A stretch of DNA of 64,000 bases from Numida meleagris (lineage: Eukaryota > Chordata > Aves > Galliformes > Numididae). The notes under the pieces were generated by a model. It worked only from the letters and a program-made list of their open reading frames with translations. It made no database searches and had not been told where the DNA came from. Every line of letters begins with the position of its first letter. Position 1 is the stretch's first letter. The position numbers and the translations under genes were made by a program. The stretch covers positions 15,421,778-15,485,777 of the forward strand of contig NC_034415.1 in NCBI RefSeq assembly GCF_002078875.1, in the 5' to 3' direction. This document shows positions 1 through 11,120 of this stretch, piece by piece.

Positions 1-1424
1 TGGTAAACAGTATCATTTACACTGAACCTTAAAAATTATTGACAAAGACAAGATCCTAAACACTGACTAAACCTTGTATTTGTTGTTATGATTTCTTGGT
101 TTTATACTTCAAGCAGTTTTTCAATTAACTCCACTGTATTCAGAGTAATTATTCATTTATTATAGTCAGTTTAGATATGGTAAAGATTAAAGGAGTAAAA
201 CAAATCATTTCAGTGACATAGGGTAGTGATACACTGTTATTATTCTGATTTCTTTGCCTCTTGTGTGAGGAAGATTTATAGCAACCATTTTTGAGCGATT
301 CCTTGTTAGCATATACTTTTATAAGTATTTATTTGCTAATACAAAGTATTTTGATAAAATAAGGAGCTATCTTCTCTTCCCATTCCTTTAGGGAATACAG
401 ACATTCCTAGAATGAAAAAAAAAAACAAAAAACACTGTGAATTTTAATAACATACATATAATACATGCAATAAAATGTACATGTCTATTAATAAAAAAAG
501 ATAGATAATATGATGCACCGCTATTCTAAGATAGCTACATGTGTTTGATGTTGAGGAATTAATGACATGAAGCAGATGCCTTCAGTCATCTAGGAAGTGT
601 GGTTTCCCGATGCACTGCAACTGTATGCCCTGCAGTGTGTCATCTCACTTATAAAGGGGTTTTACATGTTTTTAAAAGTGTGTTAAATATTGGTAAAGTT
701 TATTTTATGCATTATGCATAAAAGTTGTCATAAGGATTTAACAAAGCAGCTTGCAGAGAAAGATTAGAAATAAAATCTCTGTATACAAAAATGATTTGGA
801 TGGTTTAGCTAGATGGTTCCGACTTAAAAAAAAATTAACATTTCACTTACTGTTCTCAAACATTCAGAGAAAGGAGAAAAACAGCACTAACTGAAAAGAG
901 TGAAATATATGTTGCTACAGCAATGCCTAGTAGGATGCCTATTACAGAGATTCTTTTAGTATTTCCATTATAAATCCTCTTTATTCAGTGTAATGTTGTG
1001 GTAATTTCAAATCACATTTGGTTTTAACTTGGCAAATAATCTGTCAACACAGAGATTCAGTTCATTTATATGTATGCATGCATTTATTCTTATATGTGCA
1101 CAAACTATTTCACATTCACACGTTGCTGATGTATAGATTTAAAAATAAGCAATGATTGTAAATCTGTTTTTTTTTTTTTTTTTGTCCAGTTTTCCTAACC
1201 ATCAATTTGAAAGGATATTACAGATAGGATTTTCAAAAGCACTTAGCATTGCCTTAAATGGTCACATTTAAGTTAATGGTAAAATTCCTATGACTTTAAC
1301 CTCAGTCAGATTGGTTCTGGAAATCCCACCCCATTTTTATGGGACATTTATGAGACTGTCTGTAGGAGTGTAGGGAAGTTAGTGACTTAATGGCATTTTA
1401 GTGAGTGGAACTTCAAGAAAATCA
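1..1424. other. Non-coding stretch, no gene recognised
   Basis: AT-rich DNA with stops in all frames and no family motif that I recognise. It includes a run of 17 T at 1167-1183 and a short A-rich tract near 415-430. It could be intron or intergenic DNA; the + strand exon candidates further along favour intron. Confidence 0.6.
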
Positions 1425-1704
1425 GGGCATGTAGCGACAGGATGAGGGAAAATGGCTTTAAACTGGAAGAGGGTAGATTTAGGCTAGATATTAGGAAAAA
1501 ATTCTTTGCTGTGACAGTGGTGAAACACTGGAACAGGTTGCCCAGCGAGGCTGTGGGTGCCCCCTCCCTGGAAGCATTCAAGGCCAGGCTGGATGGGGCT
1601 TTGGACAGCCTGGTCAAGAGGGAGGTGTCCCTGCGTACAACAAGGGGTTGGAACTAGGTGATCTTAAAAGTCCCTTCCAACACAAACCATTCTGTGATTC
1701 TGTG
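1425..1704 (+). mobile_element. CR1 LINE, 5'-truncated 3' end
   Basis: This is the 3' end of a CR1 non-LTR retrotransposon. The + strand reads the last part of the ORF2 protein (reverse transcriptase C-terminal tail), with the family signature LEEGRFRLDIRKKFF followed by VKHWNRLPSEAV and a final LEAFKARLDGAL stretch. After the stop comes the short 3' UTR (ggttggaactaggtgatctt), ending in two copies of the octamer attctgtg at 1689-1704, the usual CR1 terminus. The reading frame is open across the tail region from 1442 to 1657, so the copy is only moderately decayed. As with most CR1 insertions, nearly all of the about 4.5 kb element is missing at the 5' side. It cannot be active. Confidence 0.93.
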
Positions 1705-4700
1705 AAAAGGACTTCTGTGCCTCTGAACATTCCCTGACTAGATAAAAAGCCTAAAATCCTCATCTAGGCACCTATATCTGATTTTAATCGATTCAGTGGA
1801 GGGAAATTGTTTTCCTCTTTAAAAAACAAACGTGAAAGGATGCTTTCATTATGGATCTAAATAAAGAGGAAATACCCTTTAGGAAGTGAGGGATGCCTCA
1901 CGTAAACAGCATGGATGAGTGTCATGGCTGGAGTTATATGGCAGCAGTATAAGTACTGCAGGTGGAGTACCAATAAGCATATAGAAGAAACTTACTGACA
2001 GTAGCAAAAATGAACTCCTTCTGCAGCCATACTTTTATTTTTATGATTTGTATGTTCCGTTTGATTTTTTTTTTTTTTAATTTGATAACTTCCTTTTTTT
2101 GCTGCATTTTCCTCACCTGCATGCATCTCTGCCTGGTCAAGACTACCTGTTAAGTAACATTGTAAGATAATTTATGTAATTTCTGCAAATTAGTGGAGAA
2201 TTTCTCAAAAGAAAGCAATATAGTGCTGAATTGAACTTGTCCCTGCTGATCTGTAAATAGATATGGTGTTGGCTATAGGCATAACACCAGAAAAAGAATT
2301 GTTCAAGTGTTTAGTGAAATGTCCAAAAGTACCTGGGGAGTTTTTCTCTGGGTGAACCAGAATTCTTTACTTCCATTTGTTCCCAAGCACAGTTACTGTG
2401 TTTAAAAAAAAAATAATGAAGAAGCAAAGAGACGTTCTCTAGAAAAGACTTCGTTATTTGCCAGTGTATTAGAGGAGACTGATGTTGCATTGTCTATTCT
2501 TGGCCTTTATCAAACTGGATATAAATTCAGAGATGATTTTTTGACTGAGCTTGTGGCTATGGGCTGTTTCTGTAGAGGTTCTCTGTATTTCTCATCAACT
2601 CTGACCTAGCTAGTACAGCTGATAGTAGCTGTGGTCATTACATAAGTTTGTCTCAGGGGTCTGGCCTGGATTCTAGGATGGAAATCTTTCTGTTATGATC
2701 TGGTAAACTGCGGATCCAGTGCCAACAGACAGACATAATGTTATTGAGGCAGTGGTACCTCTGGGAAATGGGTAAGGAGGGCCAGATCTGCTGTGGTTTG
2801 GAATCTCATTTGAAGCCAACAATCTTCTGAACAAGACATTTAGGAAGGCGCTTTTATGCACACACCCATTTTTATTGATTTTAACAGAATTTAAGTAAAT
2901 CTTTAAAAACAAAAGTAATCAAAACAGAAACCTACAGAGTTAATTAAATACTGAAAATGAAGCTGGGTTCAAATACAGCAATTTCAGTCAGAAATTGGAA
3001 GAATAAAGAATTTGGATTACATTTTGGGTGGTAGGCTTTAAAAATTCAGTTTCTTTTAGCTGGTCTATTCCCAGAGAATTGCGGTTGTTCAGAGTTCATT
3101 GCAGCTACAGATTTACTTTCAGTCAACAGGTATTCAGTGCTTTTGCTATCTGCTACTGTTACTGTATAAAACATTAATGCCTTTTAGCACTTGCCTAAAA
3201 GACAATCATAGCTGGATATTCAATGAATTGTGTAGTATCACGGGACTTTTACATGATGGCCTATTGCTTTTTTGAGGCACTTTCTGTTATTCAGGATTTT
3301 ATGTTTAAATATATGAGACTGTTTTAAAATATTCTTAGAACAAAGTTGTTTGGGACACAGTATATCGTATCATAAGTTTATTTTTCTTGAAGTTTCTTTT
3401 ACATAGGTCAATGACATTTAAATTTGTAAACTTCAAAGTAAGAAGTCCAGATAAAATATTTACTACCTAAAGGGGCTATTAAAATATAGCTATTAGAAGT
3501 CCAGATGACTTGGCACAGAGAAAGGGACACGATGTCCTTCAGGGCAACGTTCAGATCAAATCTGAAATGACAGCTGACTGGAACTCGTGGGCCTACCTGT
3601 GCCCTGATTGAGGCATTCAAATACAACATTCAAGTCTGATTTGCACTACTGTTCAAGCCCAGTTTCTCTAATTGCTTCTTAGTATTTGGCCACTCTGTAT
3701 TTTCTCACCTTTGGAGCATTCCAAGATTGGGAGGGATCCCCATTATGATTAGATTCAAGAAAAATATATAAATCACAGAAATTTCTCTGGGGTGCTACAA
3801 TGCTATTTTACTGCAGAACACTGCTGGTCTTCAGAAAGTATCACTACAACAAAATGTGCTAGCCTAGCTGGAAGTTGGCTTTTAGATACCTTTGAAGAAA
3901 TTCTGGCCTTTTTAATTTATTTATGTCTACAGGACTAAGGAATAGTGGTGTCTGCATCATAGAACTTTTCATTATCTTGGCCAAGTGCAGTATAATTATG
4001 CAAAAGGAAACATCTTCACCATCCAAGCAATCATTTATTCCTTTTGTGTCATTATCAAGAAACAAAGTGGGGAAGGGAATTTACTGCATGTGTTTCTACT
4101 TTCATGTTTTTTTGAGTAAGAAATTATCCCTAAGGAATAGAGCAGGTTCTTTATACTCATTATGGGTTACTGTGTGAAAATGCTCTACTGATTTTGAAAG
4201 AACATCCGTAAATTTGGTAGATGTGTTTTGAGAATTGTATGTTTGACCAAGAATGAAAATGCTTACCACAGAAGAGATTTCCAAGCAGTAAATGGGAGTT
4301 AGATCTTATTTAATCTCTGGAAATTGCAATTCATGTGGCTGTTCAATCTGACCACTGGCATAATAAATGAATATATAGATATTAAAGTGACACAGGCTCA
4401 GTAGGCTACGATAAATAGAGACTAGTGCTTACAAGATGTGGAAAGTTTAATTTTCTTATTTCTCCATCCCCCACAGAATATTGTATGCTGCTCAGTGTAA
4501 TGAAGTACTGATGGTTTAGTAAGCCATTAATGGACCTTCTGTATGATTTAGGATGGAATTTCGTATGTTTACTGGATCAGAATCTGATACAAATGTAAAG
4601 AACGAGGAGTTCATACGTGATTTTTCTGCACTTTTCTGATGTCCTGACCCTGGAGATCCCTGAAGGAAAAAACAGACTCCAGTATAAATCGAGGTAGCAG

Positions 4701-7700
4701 TACCAAATTGAGTAACAGCTGCCAAAGAGCTGCTCCACTAACCATGCTGAAGAGATATTTCCTACTCTTGCTGTGTTCCTTCTTTGGCCCATTATGCATA
4801 GTACTCATGAACTGAGATCAGGTGATCTTGGTTTGTAGTAGTCTGAGGAGCCTCGGATCAGGAGGACATTTTAAGGCGTGTGTTAAGATAGCCTTTATTT
4901 TCCCTTTGCACTGCTGGCATAACACAAAGGGAATGTAAAAATAACGTTATTTTGGTCTGCTTATCATAAAACAGAATTGCATTGATATGCGTGAACCGCT
5001 TTATTTTTTATTTTGCATTTCTTAATTTTTGCTGCTAATCAGAGATTTTTGTGTTTTGCAAAAGAGAGAAGCTTGCAGCAATCAGTGTTGTGCTTACAAC
5101 ATCTTTTCTTTGTGGAGGAGAATTACTGGCTAACAGAAAGTAGAGATTGCCCTGAAATACTGTAGACCACATGAGTGGTCAAGAAAGGTCTTGGCATCTT
5201 GCCCCAGAATAGACTGCTAAAACTTCTGGATCATTTATCTTCCTAATCATCACATCTTTTGTAGAAGAGCTGGTGATCCTTACAGACTCCATAAAACACA
5301 AGGAAATAGGTTTGTAAAAAACAACAACAACAACAAAAGACAAAACAAATACTAGTACATTATACAATTGTTGGTGTTAATTTTGATAGAATTGTAATCA
5401 CCTTTCTGATTGTGTCACAATAAATAGAGACTCAGAGTCAAAAATAGCAGAAGAATTTCGTTATAGAAACCCACTAGTAAGGGAAGGAAGGATGAGCTGA
5501 AAGTGGGCAAATACTGATTCTGCAATAGAGGGTACTGTTTTTAACACTGAAATACTGTTTTTCATTTGATACTCAAAAAAATGCAGCTCTTCTGGTTAGA
5601 GAAGAGTTCGTAAACAATGGAACTGAAAGATTGTTGTAAGCTCATGATTGCATCTTAACTGGATTATTGTGCTCGTATAACAGTGTTTTTGGTTACCCAG
5701 ACCATTGCCATCAACGTATCTGGCAGGAGACATCTTGCCAACTTTCACATCCTTCCTCTACGTATATTTTGTATTCATCTTGCAGAGTAGTTGTTTTATG
5801 CCGACTCTACAAAAAAGCTATGCATGGGGATTATGCAAATCTTTTCCAGGCCAGCTATGGAATGAGTAGATCCTGAAGAACATATCTTTTTGCATGTTCT
5901 GTTTGAGAAAGGTTTCAACTCTCTGCTTTCTCTTTGCAACTCATAAAGGCCTTTTCCAGTCTCTGGGACACTGATACTGGGAACTGGGAGAGAGAAGCAA
6001 GAAGGGTGACTTTTAAATGGAAGTGGATGTAGACAAAACGTAAAAAAGAAACCCTAATACATGTGGGCTAAACAAACTGCAACCAGTGTGGTAATTTGAC
6101 TTGTTCCAGAAGGACATGTATGCATGCTAGAGCAGACAAAGTTGTTTGACCCTAGAAAGCTTTGAACACACTTAAACAGACTTTCAGACTAATGCATGAT
6201 TGTTAAACTGCTGGACTTCAAGGAAACAGCTATTGTGTCTGACAGTATGATTTGATTATACTGCAGGGGAACATTTGGCTTATATGTGCTGCATATAAGC
6301 ACAAAACTGCTTATTTAGAATACTGTGAGCTTTTTCCTTGTATCTACTTATGTCTTGTGTCTAATATGTGATGTTTCCATGTAAACACTAAACTACCTGT
6401 TGAATAAAATGGGGTTAGGCTAGCCTTGTGGTTTCTATTACATCCCACCTTACTGCTGTTAAAACACAGAAATCAGTAGCAGCATGAATGACTCAGTGTG
6501 CAAAGTTGCTATTAAAGCATTTGTGCATTAATGGTTTCTATCTGTAATCCATATTACACGATGATGAGAAAAGGTAGGTGAAACAGAGATTAATGAAAAC
6601 AATCAATGGTAATTTCTGTGCTTTTACTAAACAAGAGTCAATTTATAACTTCAGTATTGAAATTAAAGTAATATAAAGTCTTAAACTAAAGCCAACTAGG
6701 TTGGCTGTCCCTGCGTATTGCTCTCTTAATGCACTTGGAGTGCCTTGGAGGGCTGGAACATTTTTCAAAAGAGTCAATTTCCCCATAGCCTGTTACTCTT
6801 TTGTAGGAAAAGAAATATCTAGTTATTGTAAGAGCAATAACACCTGTTTTGGAAGTAGCTGATGTTATTTTTCCATCTGTAATCTGTAGTAAGCTGATTC
6901 TAAATTTCAAGAAAAATTCTGCAGAATTATATTTCTTGTTTAATTTCTACTGTTCTTTCAACCAGCGGTTTGCAGAATGCATTTGGGTGTACAGCTAATG
7001 ACCCATGAGCAATAAGCAACTGTTTAAGTAAAATGCACTATGAAAAAGCTTTTACCAAACAGCATTTTAATATTTTAAATAGATTTTCCATTGCAGGCTC
7101 TTTGTAACTGGATTAGTTCTCTGATGTGTTCTGACAGAGCTGTTGTTAGGGATACTCCATTAACTTTGTCTGTCATCTTATTTTCCCCAGTATCCAACAT
7201 AACACCCTTATATTTCATAATTTGTATTGCTATCAGTGCTGATTTGTAAATGTGCAAATTATAATTAACAACGGCCACTACTTCTATTAAATATTAAATC
7301 ATTCTTGCAGCTTATATTTTCCACAGCAGATGGAGCCCTGTGGTATGCAAATAGACTTTCCTTAAGTAGTCAGCAGTTTTAACCAAAATTTTGGCTCTAA
7401 AATTGCATTTTTTGTTTGCTTTATGTTTTCTATAGTGTTTTGGGTTAATATTTATTCACTGCAGATTCCCTTTCTCCCTATAAGAATTTCATGGACTATT
7501 ACATTCTTGCACTGAGGTTTTGTTTCACTTCATTAATAGCTCCTTAATCATATGGTCTTGCTTGTAAAGTACAAATGCTTGTTATTTGTACTTATGCTGC
7601 AGTATTGTGTAAGAAGCACGTAGTTATATTTTAATATGTATAGCAGAAGCAAAAATGCTGGGTACACCACCATAGTTTTTAATTTGAAAACCAATCTACA

Positions 7701-8129
7701 TGCATGGTTTTTTTTTTCTCCAGAATAAGCAAAAGCATTTACTGTTTTATATTGTGTCTTAAACATTCCATTAAATGTCATCAGCTGATTCAGGAAAATG
7801 TATTGCAAAAATATTAGAGAACTGTAAAATGTGTAAATGTAACGAATGCTCAGAACACAGGAGGGAATGAAAGTCCAACATTTATCAGGTGACTATAAAA
7901 CAGCAAGAAACATTGATAGAAGAACATTATATTTCACTAATTTGTAGTACCTTAAGCATGAAACTGTTATTTTTCGGGTTTACTGCTGTGCTGTTTTATT
8001 AAAAGAACACTGATCCAGAATTAACACAGCCTTTCTAACATCTAATCTGGAAGGCCAGCACTGTTATTCAGGAAATGGTCTCACCATCCACCCAAGCAAT
8101 TGCAAATGAAGATTTTTCAAATGATCGAC
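1705..8129. other. Non-coding stretch, no gene recognised
   Basis: More than 6 kb without a recognisable exon, RNA gene or interspersed repeat. The short open frames here have no signature, no consistent codon pattern and no paired splice sites. A small hairpin at 6278-6300 is listed separately. Very old repeats could be present but are beyond recognition by eye. Confidence 0.55.
6278..6300. repeat. Perfect short inverted repeat (hairpin)
   Basis: The arms gcttatatg (6278-6286) and catataagc (6292-6300) are exact reverse complements separated by the five bases tgctg. No element boundary or gene end lies beside it, so it is probably chance or a minor structural feature. Confidence 0.7.
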
Positions 8130-8411
8130 TCAGAGATTGTATCCTAAATAAGGGCAACCCCTTTTCTCCTCACATTTTTCAATGGACACAGGAATATAAT
8201 GCTCAAGGACATTAACTGACAAATTAACCAAAGAGTAATGAAAACTTTTCTGACTGAACATTTCAGTGAGCTGAAATGGCCTTGGTGATATAGAAATGAA
8301 TTCTAACAAGTTAGGGTCTTGTCTTCCTGCCGTTTCAGTAGGAGCTAGAATTAGCATGCTAAATAGGATCATCAGCAGTAAACAACTGGCTTGAAGTATC
8401 CTGGAATCCAT
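8130..8411 (-). CDS. Possible small secreted-protein ORF (unrecognised)
   Basis: A 93-codon minus-strand frame starts at an ATG at 8411 with a favourable context (A at -3, G at +4). A longer in-frame start exists 20 codons upstream, but the downstream ATG gives a textbook signal peptide: MDSRILQ, then a hydrophobic core CLLLMILFSMLILA, then a polar region TETAGRQDP where cleavage could occur. The remainder is short and ends with two cysteines seven residues apart (CEEKRGC). A TTTAAATA string lies about 80 bases upstream on the same strand. No family is recognised. Against it: the frame is unsplit and short, codon use looks neutral, and a hydrophobic run can arise by chance in T-rich DNA. Treat it as a candidate only. 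Confidence 0.15.
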   Translation of the reverse strand: MDSRILQASCLLLMILFSMLILAPTETAGRQDPNLLEFISISPRPFQLTEMFSQKSFHYSLVNLSVNVLEHYIPVSIEKCEEKRGCPYLGYNL

Positions 8412-9202
8412 GCTGTGAATGCACATTGGCACTTTGATACCTCTCATAACTCTGATGTTCCATTTACTCATGAGTGTTAACCTATTTAAAGCTGAAGTTG
8501 TAACGGGTGCTAGAACAGGGTCCTGGGTCCAATAACCTGCTAGGCTGAGTAGAAACAGCTCTGACTACTCTGAGGATTTGCATCTACTAAGAGGATACTT
8601 CTAGAAACACTCCATATGAGAAAGAATTCTGATAACTTGGCAGGACCTGGTGCTAGCCCTTTGAGAACAGTTACTGTGGTTTAAAAGACATTATTTTCCA
8701 CACTGAAAAGGTAAAAAACATGTTCATTCAGATTTACAGCATTATTGTTACTGTTAAGAAGAAAAGTGCTTAGAAGGATGCTGCAGGGGTGATATTTCAA
8801 AAAGGAATAAAAAGTTTTACCAAGGGAGCAGCAAGCAGAGAAGCACTGCTGAAGGTTGGACTCTGTCTGACACCTCCTCTGTGCCCTGCAGCCGAGCACA
8901 GGAGCGCTTCTAAGAAACCAACATAAGTCCTAGAAGCAGTCTGCTTGTGGAAGCCTGGGACTGCATATGGGTTGGCCTATTTGTGTGGTAACCAAGTGAG
9001 TTATTCTCCACAGAACTTGGGCCTGATAGAATTGCATTTTTCCCAACAGCCTTCAGTCTGTGTTTTCCTAGAAATTTGCTCTTATGCTGGGTACTTTTAA
9101 GCTCTTCCATCTCCATGTGCAGTTTCTACTGTAAAGAATGATTCAGGGAAACAGAAATTTGACCAGTTTAGTGCAATGAGAAGAGTCCATATGCCCCTAA
9201 GG
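8412..9202. other. Non-coding stretch, nothing recognised
   Basis: No open frame with a motif, no repeat signature and no paired splice sites were seen between the 8.1 kb ORF and the hAT terminus at 9.2 kb. Confidence 0.5.
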
Positions 9203-9461
9203 CATGGATGTCCAACCTTCTGGATTGCCTGGCCTGCAATGAGTGATGGGGAGTTGTCTTGGATCACATATAAAATATAGTTAATGTATATAAATAACAG
9301 AGCATGTTTTTTAAAAATATTTTTATTACAACATAAAAAGAGGGCTATAAAAGCATAAAACTTCTGCTACTTGACCTTGCTTTTGTGAAACTAACGCACA
9401 TATAAATGGAAACATAGCACAAATAAGTTGATTTTCACCTTGGAGATGCATATTTAACTCA
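9203..9461 (-). mobile_element. hAT (Charlie-like) transposon, 3' arm with terminus
   Basis: Read on the minus strand this is the 3' part of a hAT element. The outer end at 9203-9217 (catggatgtccaacc on the + strand) resembles the Charlie-type terminal inverted repeat CAGGGGTGTCCAACC. Inside it follows the usual pattern of a 'gcctggcctgcaatgagtg...ttgtcttggatcacatataaaata' subterminal region. At the inner edge, near 9400-9461, the minus strand encodes N-M-HLQGE-NQLICAMF, which matches the hAT transposase stretch that normally follows THLNEL. Beyond that the coding match ends abruptly, so the copy has an internal deletion before its terminus. The other half of the element lies beyond the CR1 insertion at 9456-10136. 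Confidence 0.75.
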
Positions 9462-10136
9462 CAGAATCAGAATCACAGAATTGCAGGAATAGGAAGGGAC
9501 CTCAAGAGATCATCGAGTCCAAACACCCTGCTAAAGAGATACTCTTGAATAGGTTGCATAGGTAGGCATCCAAATGGGTTTTAAATGTCTCCATAGGAGA
9601 CTTCACAACATCTCTGGGCAAGTGCTCCGTCACCCTTACTGCAAAGACGTTGCTCTGCATGTTAGTATGGAACTTTCTATGTACAAGTTTTAAGCTGTTA
9701 CTTCTTGTCCTATTGCCGCACACCCCTGAGAAGAGCCTGGCCTCATGCATTTGGCCACCACCTCCCTTTAGGTATTTATAAACATTTATCAGATCAGTCT
9801 TCTTTTCCCCAGGCTGAACGGACCCAGGTTACTCAGCCTGTCCTTATACAGGAGATTGTGGCCTTCTGCTGGACTCCTTCTAGGAGATTCCTGTCATTTT
9901 TGAACTGGGGAGCCTAGAACTGGGCACAGGATTCTAAATGTGATCTCACGAGGGCAGAGTAGAGGGGGAGAATCACCTCCCGCAACCTGCTGGCCATGCT
10001 CTCTTTAATGCCTCCCAGGATACCGTTGGCCTTCTTGGCCGCAAGGGCACACTGCTGGCTCATGGCCAACCTGTTGTCCACCAGAAGGACCCCCAAGTCC
10101 CTCTCTGCGGAGGTGTCATCTCCAGCAGATAACTCA
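9456..10136 (-). mobile_element. CR1 LINE inserted in the hAT element
   Basis: A minus-strand CR1 copy with its 3' tail at the left end (tail octamers read as cacagaatcagaatcacagaa on the + strand). The ORF2 product can be followed through frameshifts: [51 protein letters not shown], then the C-terminal RKFHTNMQSNVFAVRVTEH and METFKTHLDAYLCNLF. It covers the reverse transcriptase C-terminal region to the 3' UTR, about 670 bases. The bases aactca occur on both flanks (9456-9461 and 10131-10136) and look like the target-site duplication. The host frame of the hAT transposase continues across exactly this point, which confirms an insertion younger than the hAT copy. Confidence 0.93.
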
Positions 10137-10390
10137 TTTAAATGAGTGGTGAAATCCACCAAAAGTGATAAATTGTGAGCTGTTTTTCATCTTCAAGTTC
10201 TAGCACAAATTTTCCTTTTGATTCCACAAATGACTTGATTTCGTTTCACAAATCATAAAGTATCTACCCCCACCTTAGCCACCTTAATTCAGAAAAGTAA
10301 ACAAATTTTCTATAATCAGCATCCATACTTTTAACGAACTCATGGAATTGGCAGAAGCACTATTCAAATACATGCTACAATACTAATTAA
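10131..10390 (-). pseudogene. hAT (Charlie-like) transposase relic
   Basis: The minus strand encodes a decayed hAT transposase core. Reading from 10390 downward: QFHEFVKSMDADY, then VYFSELRWLR (the family's HSEVRWLSRG-type signature), then NEIKSFVESKGK, ELEDEK and finally [11 protein letters not shown], at which point the CR1 insertion interrupts it. The frame resumes on the other side with N-HLQG-NQLIC. At least two in-frame stops (around the RWG and YDL positions) and one frameshift near FLVD show it is dead. The left terminus is at 9203; I could not find the opposite terminal repeat, so the right boundary is uncertain and could lie further toward 10.65 kb. The order of motifs and their spacing match animal hAT transposases of the Charlie/ZBED-like group. 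Confidence 0.8.
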
Positions 10391-10799
10391 AAACATATCA
10401 CAAATTAATTTATACTTTTTGAGAGCTTTTTGAGACATTGAATATTACGGTATTAACCAGCACTACATGAGTATTCTGGATACTTCCTCAGTGCATGTGT
10501 CAACTTATTATTTTATGAAATAACATAACCCAAGTTTAATAACTATGTAAGAAAACTTACATGTCTACTTAATAACAAAAACTGTGTCTTCACAGGTACA
10601 CGTACATAGCTTGAAATATTATGGCAAGCACTGCATTTTACTTGTGAAGTGGCACAAGCACATGTAACGTCATACACTCGGGTTTCGATTTGGCTGTTTG
10701 TGGTGAGTGTGAGAGGTGCAGTCAGCCCTGCACTGCACCCTCCCTTCCTCAGTGTTGCCGTGTTGTCTACGGAGTCCATGCTTGAGCTAGCTGCGGTCA
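10391..10799. other. Unassigned sequence between hAT relic and mariner
   Basis: About 400 bases with no clear identity. The left part may be further decayed hAT sequence. The right part, about 10640-10800, is richer in GC and CpG than its surroundings and runs without an in-frame stop into the mariner peptide, but it does not match the 5' part of the other two mariner copies in this window. Confidence 0.4.
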
Positions 10800-11120
10800 A
10801 CAAAAAAATGGCACCCAGTGACATTCATCGTCACTCACTGAACATTTATGGAGACCAAACAGTGGATGTGAGCACAGTGAGGTGGTGGGTGGTGCATTTT
10901 AGCAGTGGTAATAGTAACAGTGGGTCACCTCCGCATGTGCAGATTTTTTGAGTGGGGCACACAGGCTCTTGTTCATCACTAGTGAAAATGCACAGCTAAT
11001 GCTGGTAACCATGCTAAGAAATAGTGTTTTCTAGCTGAGAACTTGCTGCTTTGCTCTTTGTGTCTGATGTAGTTTCTGTGGAAATAAATAGGAGGCATTA
11101 CTTTTGGAACAACCTACGTA
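10800..11120 (+). mobile_element. Mariner-like (GalluHop-type) element, 3' part
   Basis: From atggcacccagtgacattc the + strand encodes MAPSDIHRHSLNIYGDQTV and DVSTVRWWVVHFSSG. This resembles the second helix-turn-helix of a mariner transposase N-terminal DNA-binding domain (IHRRL..VYGD....STVRRWV..F). The segment ends with ggaggcattacttttggaac followed by cctacgta, the same 3' terminal inverted repeat seen in the copy at 52.5 kb. The DDD catalytic core is absent, so this is a non-autonomous deletion derivative. The 5' end is not like the other copies and no 5' terminal repeat was found, so the start given is where homology to them begins. Confidence 0.85.
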
